Positions 6,845-10,140 of a stretch of 10,140 bases of DNA are shown here, piece by piece. The stretch's first letter is position 1, and every line of letters begins with the position of its first letter. The stretch covers positions 1 to 10,140 of the forward strand of contig JAUUYB010000029.1 in the NCBI GenBank assembly GCA_030590605.1, written 5' to 3'. This DNA is from Candidatus Woesearchaeota archaeon (lineage in GTDB: Archaea > Nanobdellota > Nanobdellia > Woesearchaeales > JAUUYB01). The notes beneath the pieces were generated by a model, which was given only the letters and a program-made list of their open reading frames with translations, ran no database searches and had not been told where the DNA came from. Both the position numbers and the translations under genes were made by a program.

Positions 6845-6870
6845 ATAAGATATAAGTTGTTATTATCGGT

Positions 6871-6876
6871 TATAAA
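6871..6876 (-). promoter_or_regulatory. TATA box of the PHP gene
   Basis: The minus strand reads CCTTTATAACC, with TTTATA centred about 29 bases before the ATG at 6844. This fits a leaderless or nearly leaderless transcript. Confidence 0.5.
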
Positions 6877-6910
6877 GGTTTCGGCATTGGAGACTTAGAT
6901 GCTGGGATAA

Positions 6911-7035
6911 CTCGGACCGATGGCCTTTCCCCACACTAAATTGTGGAGTATTTGCCTTCGGTTCGAGGAATTGAAAATTTCGCACTGAAGTATGGGGTAC
7001 TAACCCCATGAAAATCTCTGTGCGAGATTTTCAAT
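6911..7035. other. Highly structured spacer: nested and competing hairpins
   Basis: The first hairpin pairs 6911-6924 (ctcggaccgatggc) with 6954-6967 (gccttcggttcgag): 12 Watson-Crick pairs, one G-U and one mismatch. It encloses CCACA/TGTGG (6931-6935, 6942-6946). The second pairs 6970-6987 with 7018-7035 (16 of 18, one of the others G-U) and encloses ATGGGGT-acta-ACCCCAT (6992-7009). The right arm can instead form a local hairpin, GAAAATCT (7010-7017) with AGATTTTC (7025-7032), excluding the long stem. The segment overlaps the end of the 7000-7155 minus ORF. It may be a non-coding RNA, a 3' UTR structure or a palindromic element. GAAAATCTCGC in its minus strand also occurs at 4104-4114 in the other structured spacer. 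Confidence 0.5.
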
Positions 7036-7155
7036 AGAAAAGAAGAGCTGATTCAGGATTATCAGGCCTCCCAGCACAAGAAGAGCGACATATATAGACC
7101 TGGAGTCTGAGATGAATCCTATCAGCGGCAGGATCGCGAGCGCTGCTTTCTTCAT
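7000..7155 (-). CDS. 51-residue membrane micro-protein, two hydrophobic segments
   Basis: ATG at 7155 opens 51 codons ending at TAG 7000-7002. The product begins MKKAALAILPLIGFISD, has a short polar turn (DSRS), then a longer hydrophobic segment (YVALLVLGGLIILNQ), giving two membrane-spanning helices or a hairpin. The C-terminus (SIENLAQRFSWG) lies inside the inverted-repeat structure, and the stop codon falls in a hairpin loop. A longer reading to 7347 would run through the start of the carbamoyltransferase gene and is not credible. A minus-strand A/T element (TATTTTAA, 7181-7188) lies 29 bases upstream. I do not recognise a family. The topology and codon pattern make it a plausible gene, divergent from the carbamoyltransferase. 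Confidence 0.5.
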   Translation of the reverse strand: MKKAALAILPLIGFISDSRSIYVALLVLGGLIILNQLFFSIENLAQRFSWG

Positions 7156-7180
7156 ATGAATATTTAAGGTCTTCGAAAAA

Positions 7181-7190
7181 TTAAAATACA
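7181..7190. promoter_or_regulatory. A/T element, possible shared TATA box of a divergent pair
   Basis: TTAAAATACA is centred 26 bases before ATG 7211 on the plus strand. Its complement, TATTTTAA, is about 29 bases before ATG 7155 on the minus strand. A second candidate plus-strand box, TATTTAAGG at 7161-7169, would better fit the ATG at 7199. Confidence 0.35.
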
Positions 7191-7210
7191 CCGGAAAAAT
7201 GATGCATCCC

Positions 7211-8584
7211 ATGAATATCCTAGGTATCCACACAGGACGGAATTGCTCAGCGTGCATGGTCAAAGACGGCAGGGTGGTCGCTGCGGTGAGTGAAGAGCGG
7301 TTCGCCCGAAAAAAGAACGTATCAGGGCAACCAGAGAAGAGCATCAATCATTGTATTGAGATAGCTAAACCTGACATCATAGTCTCAGATTCTCCTGTCA
7401 AGGGAGCAAAGGTGATTGACCGGCATCAGTGCCTTGCCAATTACGCATATTTCACCTCTTCACCTCAAGAGCCTGCACTCGTGATAACTGCGGATGACAC
7501 AGGAGGAAGCTATAGCGTATGGAAAAATGGGAAACAGACATTTATTACAAAAGTGGATAACCCTCTCTCTTCGATCTACCAAGCTGTGACCAGGCTGCTT
7601 GGCATGACCCCTTTTGAGCACGACTACAAAGTGATGGGGCTCGCTCCGTACGCCCCTCAGAACGTAAGCAAAAAGCCTACAGAGATTCTCAAGAGACTTA
7701 TCAAAGTCAAAGGTGATCTGTTCTCTTCACTTCCTGATCCTTACCCTCTCCTTCGGGAGAAGCTCGAAGGATGCAGGTTCGACGGCATCGCAGCAGGAGT
7801 CCAGAACCTCCTCGAAGACCGGATGGGTGAATGGGTGAAGAACCTGCTCGATATTCATGATGCAAAGAGCCTGTGCTTCTCGGGATCGCTCTCTCTCAAT
7901 GTCAAACTGAATAAGAAACTACGAGAGATCATCAAAGTGCATGTCCCTCCGATAGGCGGGGACGATGTGCTGGCTATCGGGGCGGCTTTCTGCCAGGGTG
8001 GAGAGCCTTTGAAAGACGCCTATCTCGGGCCATCCTACAATGGAGACGTCAAACTGAAGAAAGTAAGCATCGATCCCGCACAGGCTTTGGCTGATGGTAA
8101 AATCATCGGCTGGTTCGAAGGAAGGATGGAATTCGGCGCACGGGCGCTCGGACACCGGTCGATCCTCGCCGACCCTCGTGATGTCTCTGTTGTATCTAAA
8201 TTGAATAACATAGTCAAGTTCAGGGACTTCTGGATGCCATTCACGCCGTCGATCCTATTGGAAGATGCTGATAAGTACCTAGTGGATGCGTATGAGTCAC
8301 CATTCATGACCATGGCCTTCGATAGCACTGGATATGCGAGGAAGAATATTCCAGCAGTAATCCATCCAGCGGACTATACAATACGTCCGCAAATCGTGTC
8401 ATCCGGTCAATTCTATTCATTGATATCTGATTTCAAGAAGAAGACCGGAATCGGTTGTTTGTTGAATACCTCTTTCAATCTACATGGTGAGCCGATCGTC
8501 TGTTCTATCGAAGACGCTGTGGAAACTTTTCTTCGTTCAGGATTGGATTATCTGGTTGTGGATGGGGTCGTGTGGGGGAAATAA
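7211..8584 (+). CDS. NodU/CmcH-family carbamoyltransferase with altered metal motif
   Basis: The 457-residue product follows the family plan. An N-terminal ASKHA/Kae1-like domain starts NILGIHTGRNCSACMVKDG (2-20), with EERFARKK (28-35), DDTGGSYS (95-102), VMGLAPYAP (141-149) and GGDDVLAIGAAF (249-260). A C-terminal domain contains GRMEFGARALGHRSILADP (304-322), FRDFWMPFTPSIL (337-349) and LLNTSFNLHGEPIV (417-430). Such enzymes move a carbamoyl group from carbamoyl phosphate, via carbamoyl-AMP, to a hydroxyl on a sugar or small molecule; the acceptor is unknown. The usual HHxxHA motif, part of the iron site, reads RHQCLA (71-76), losing the first and third His. The C-terminal signature is intact. 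It is shorter than the roughly 550-600 residues of NodU/CmcH. The ATG at 7211 fits the family N-terminus; ATGs at 7199 and 7202 are in frame. Confidence 0.88.
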   Translation: MNILGIHTGRNCSACMVKDGRVVAAVSEERFARKKNVSGQPEKSINHCIEIAKPDIIVSDSPVKGAKVIDRHQCLANYAYFTSSPQEPALVITADDTGGSYSVWKNGKQTFITKVDNPLSSIYQAVTRLLGMTPFEHDYKVMGLAPYAPQNVSKKPTEILKRLIKVKGDLFSSLPDPYPLLREKLEGCRFDGIAAGVQNLLEDRMGEWVKNLLDIHDAKSLCFSGSLSLNVKLNKKLREIIKVHVPPIGGDDVLAIGAAFCQGGEPLKDAYLGPSYNGDVKLKKVSIDPAQALADGKIIGWFEGRMEFGARALGHRSILADPRDVSVVSKLNNIVKFRDFWMPFTPSILLEDADKYLVDAYESPFMTMAFDSTGYARKNIPAVIHPADYTIRPQIVSSGQFYSLISDFKKKTGIGCLLNTSFNLHGEPIVCSIEDAVETFLRSGLDYLVVDGVVWGK

Positions 8585-8602
8585 GAGTATCCCAAAAGCC
8601 AC

Positions 8603-8718
8603 TATGCAAACAAAAGTTTCACTGGACAACGAAGCAAAACGTATTTATAGAAACACTGAATATGCAAACAAAAGTTTCACTGGACAACGAAGCAAAACGT
8701 ATTTATAGAAACACTGAA
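8603..8718 (+). repeat. Perfect tandem duplication, two 58-bp units
   Basis: The unit beginning TATGCAAACAAAAGTTTCAC (8603-8660) is repeated without any mismatch at 8661-8718, and the following T also matches. Each copy holds TTTATAG, so the promoter of the downstream helicase gene is duplicated. Perfect identity means a recent event, active homogenisation, or an assembly artefact. The unit length is not a multiple of three, arguing against a coding repeat. There is no spacer, so it is not a CRISPR. Confidence 0.95.
8702..8708 (+). promoter_or_regulatory. TATA box of the truncated helicase gene
   Basis: TTTATAG in the second repeat copy is centred about 26 bases before ATG 8730, an ideal leaderless spacing. 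The first copy (8644-8650) would start transcripts about 58 bases further upstream. Confidence 0.6.
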
Positions 8719-8729
8719 TCTACTAGAAT

Positions 8730-10140
8730 ATGGATATAAAAAAGGTCTGTGATGATGGGACCATCAATATCTCAGTCGACACATGGAAAAAAGGCAAGCA
8801 GGCACTCGTATTCTGCAATACCAAAAGGTCCGCAGAGAAGACCTGCGAAGATATCGGCAAGAAACTCAAGATCCAATCTAAAGAACTGATAGCATTATCA
8901 GAAAAAATCCTTACGGCAGTATCCCAACCCACCAAGCAATGCAAACGGCTCGCTGCATGCATAAAGAACGGAGCTGCATTCCACCATGCAGGACTGGTCT
9001 CGAAACAAAGAGATCTCATCGAAAACGCATTTCGGGGTCGGATCCTCCCGATCATCGCGTCAACTCCCACTCTTGCCGCAGGACTAGATATGCCTGCATG
9101 GAGGACAATACTAAAAGACCTCAGACGTTACACAAAGAGAGGATTACAGTACATCCCAGTGCTCGAGTATCTCCAGATGTCAGGGCGGGCAGGACGGCCG
9201 AGATACGATACATCCGGTCAATCTATCGTCATCGCACCTAACGAGATGGAAAAACAAAGGATTGAAGACAAGTTCATCCATGGCGAGCCTGAAGCGATCT
9301 ATTCGAAACTGGCAGTCGAACCTGTCCTTCGGACCTACCTGCTTTCACTGATCTCAACAGGGTTCCTTCGTACAAAGAAAGAAATCCTGGACTTCTTCGA
9401 GAAAACGTTTTGGGCCCATCAGTACGAGGATATGGTAAACCTGGAACTCATCATCGAGAATATGCTGATCCAGCTCGAGAAATGGGAATTCATAAAGAAC
9501 AACAACAGCGGTTCTGATTTTGTCTCTGCATCAGAGATCGAAGAGGAATCCTATAGGCCGACGATCATAGGGCGCAGGGTCGCAGAACTCTATCTCGATC
9601 CACTGACAGCATTCCAGATAATCAAATGCCTTCGAAAAGCAACAGGCATATCCACACTCCCATTCTCCTTCCTCCAGATGATATCATATACCATCGAGAT
9701 GCGACCTCTCCTAAAAGTGAGAGCGAAGGAATGGGATGAGATGCAGGACTTCCTCGAAAAGAACAGCGAACTCATCCTGGAAGACGAACCATCCATGTAC
9801 GATCCGGAATATGAGGAATTCATGAACTCAGTAAAGACCGCCCAGCTCTTCCAGAACTGGATCGAAGAGAAACATGAAGACTATCTTCTTGAAGAATACC
9901 AGATACGCCCGGGAGAGATCAAATCCAAACTCGATCTGGCAGAATGGCTGCTCTTCTCAGCATCAGAGTTCCTCAAGATCATGCAATTCAGGGATTTGAT
10001 CCCAGAGATCAACAAACTACGGGTAAGGCTCAAGCACGGAGCTAAAGAAGAATTGCTTCCATTGCTTCGCCTGAAAGATATCGGAAGGGTCAGGGCAAGG
10101 AAACTCTTTAGGAACAGCGTGAAAGATGTGGGGGGTATCA
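8730..10140 (+). CDS. Hel308/Ski2-type helicase lacking RecA domain 1; runs off the window end
   Basis: The frame is open from ATG 8730 to the window edge (470 residues seen). It begins just before helicase motif IV (KQALVFCNTKRSAEK, 23-37), then has HHAGL (85-89), motif V (STPTLAAGLDMPA, 111-123) and motif VI (QMSGRAGRP, 149-157). The Hel308 winged-helix and ratchet regions follow, with LYLDPLTAFQII (287-298). A helix-hairpin-helix domain starts near 442 (LLPLLRLKDIGRVRARKLF). Hel308 unwinds lagging strands at stalled forks. Motif I/Walker A, the DEAH box and everything else in RecA1, roughly 200 residues, are absent. An in-frame TAG sits two codons upstream, so the frame cannot extend. Alone it should not hydrolyse ATP. 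A correctly placed TATA box argues for expression, perhaps as half of a split enzyme. Pseudogene or misassembly remain possible. Confidence 0.88.
   Translation, partial: MDIKKVCDDGTINISVDTWKKGKQALVFCNTKRSAEKTCEDIGKKLKIQSKELIALSEKILTAVSQPTKQCKRLAACIKNGAAFHHAGLVSKQRDLIENAFRGRILPIIASTPTLAAGLDMPAWRTILKDLRRYTKRGLQYIPVLEYLQMSGRAGRPRYDTSGQSIVIAPNEMEKQRIEDKFIHGEPEAIYSKLAVEPVLRTYLLSLISTGFLRTKKEILDFFEKTFWAHQYEDMVNLELIIENMLIQLEKWEFIKNNNSGSDFVSASEIEEESYRPTIIGRRVAELYLDPLTAFQIIKCLRKATGISTLPFSFLQMISYTIEMRPLLKVRAKEWDEMQDFLEKNSELILEDEPSMYDPEYEEFMNSVKTAQLFQNWIEEKHEDYLLEEYQIRPGEIKSKLDLAEWLLFSASEFLKIMQFRDLIPEINKLRVRLKHGAKEELLPLLRLKDIGRVRARKLFRNSVKDVGGI

Noticed and set aside
6895..6975. tRNA gene, suggested by GGTTCGA at 6960-6966
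   Set aside because: The bases around it cannot form a five-pair T stem or an acceptor stem. They pair instead with 6911-6924.
7156..7347. Extension of the 7000-7155 minus ORF up to 7347
   Set aside because: The added part overlaps the conserved N-terminal codons of the carbamoyltransferase and has no gene-like character.
8604..8705. 34-codon ORF across the tandem repeat, and a 25-codon ORF from the second copy (8662-8739)
   Set aside because: Both arise from the duplicated unit, are read in different frames downstream, and the second overlaps the helicase start. The unit carries a promoter, and no coding signal supports a peptide.
8603..8718. CRISPR or other repeat-spacer array
   Set aside because: Only two units, directly abutting and with no spacer.

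Overview
The window looks like chromosomal DNA of an archaeon, probably a small-genome DPANN-type lineage (Woesearchaeota-like). The lineage is an inference. The support is an archaeal-style Mre11 nuclease, a Hel308/Ski2-type helicase, a HerA/VirB4-class ATPase, and several genes preceded by a TATA box about 23-30 nt before the start codon, as in leaderless archaeal transcripts. One gene, the HerA-like ATPase, instead has a strong Shine-Dalgarno site. No rRNA, tRNA, insertion sequence or CRISPR array is visible.

Layout: (1) 1-273, C-terminal end of an unrecognised helical protein. (2) 318-1490, Mre11/SbcD-type nuclease. (3) 1487-1834 (minus), a small single-pass membrane protein that converges on mre11 with a 4-base overlap. 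(4) 1979-4090, a HerA/FtsK-superfamily ATPase with a C-terminal winged helix, divergent from (3). (5) 4091-4298, a gene-free spacer rich in inverted repeats. (6) 4299-5782, a two-gene operon: a four-TM membrane protein and a small winged-helix protein joined by an ATGA overlap. (7) 5846-6844 (minus), a PHP-domain metallophosphoesterase whose last codons contain a run of nine A; an out-of-frame 33-codon ORF continues to 5785. (8) 6845-6999, a spacer with long nested hairpins. (9) 7000-7155 (minus), a 51-residue two-TM protein. (10) 7211-8584, a NodU/CmcH-family carbamoyltransferase with a degenerate metal-binding motif. (11) 8603-8718, a perfect 2 x 58 bp tandem duplication carrying a TATA box. 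(12) 8730 to the window end, a Hel308-like helicase lacking the whole first RecA domain but with its own well-placed promoter.

The DNA-repair content (Mre11, HerA-like ATPase, Hel308) suggests a recombination and repair theme. However, the genes have separate promoters and neither Rad50 nor NurA is visible, so this is not the classical herA-mre11-rad50-nurA operon. The strongest leads are the helicase without its ATP-binding half (split gene, pseudogene or assembly joint), the A9 tract at the PHP gene end with two oligo-T tracts placed as opposite-strand terminators, and the two structured spacers.
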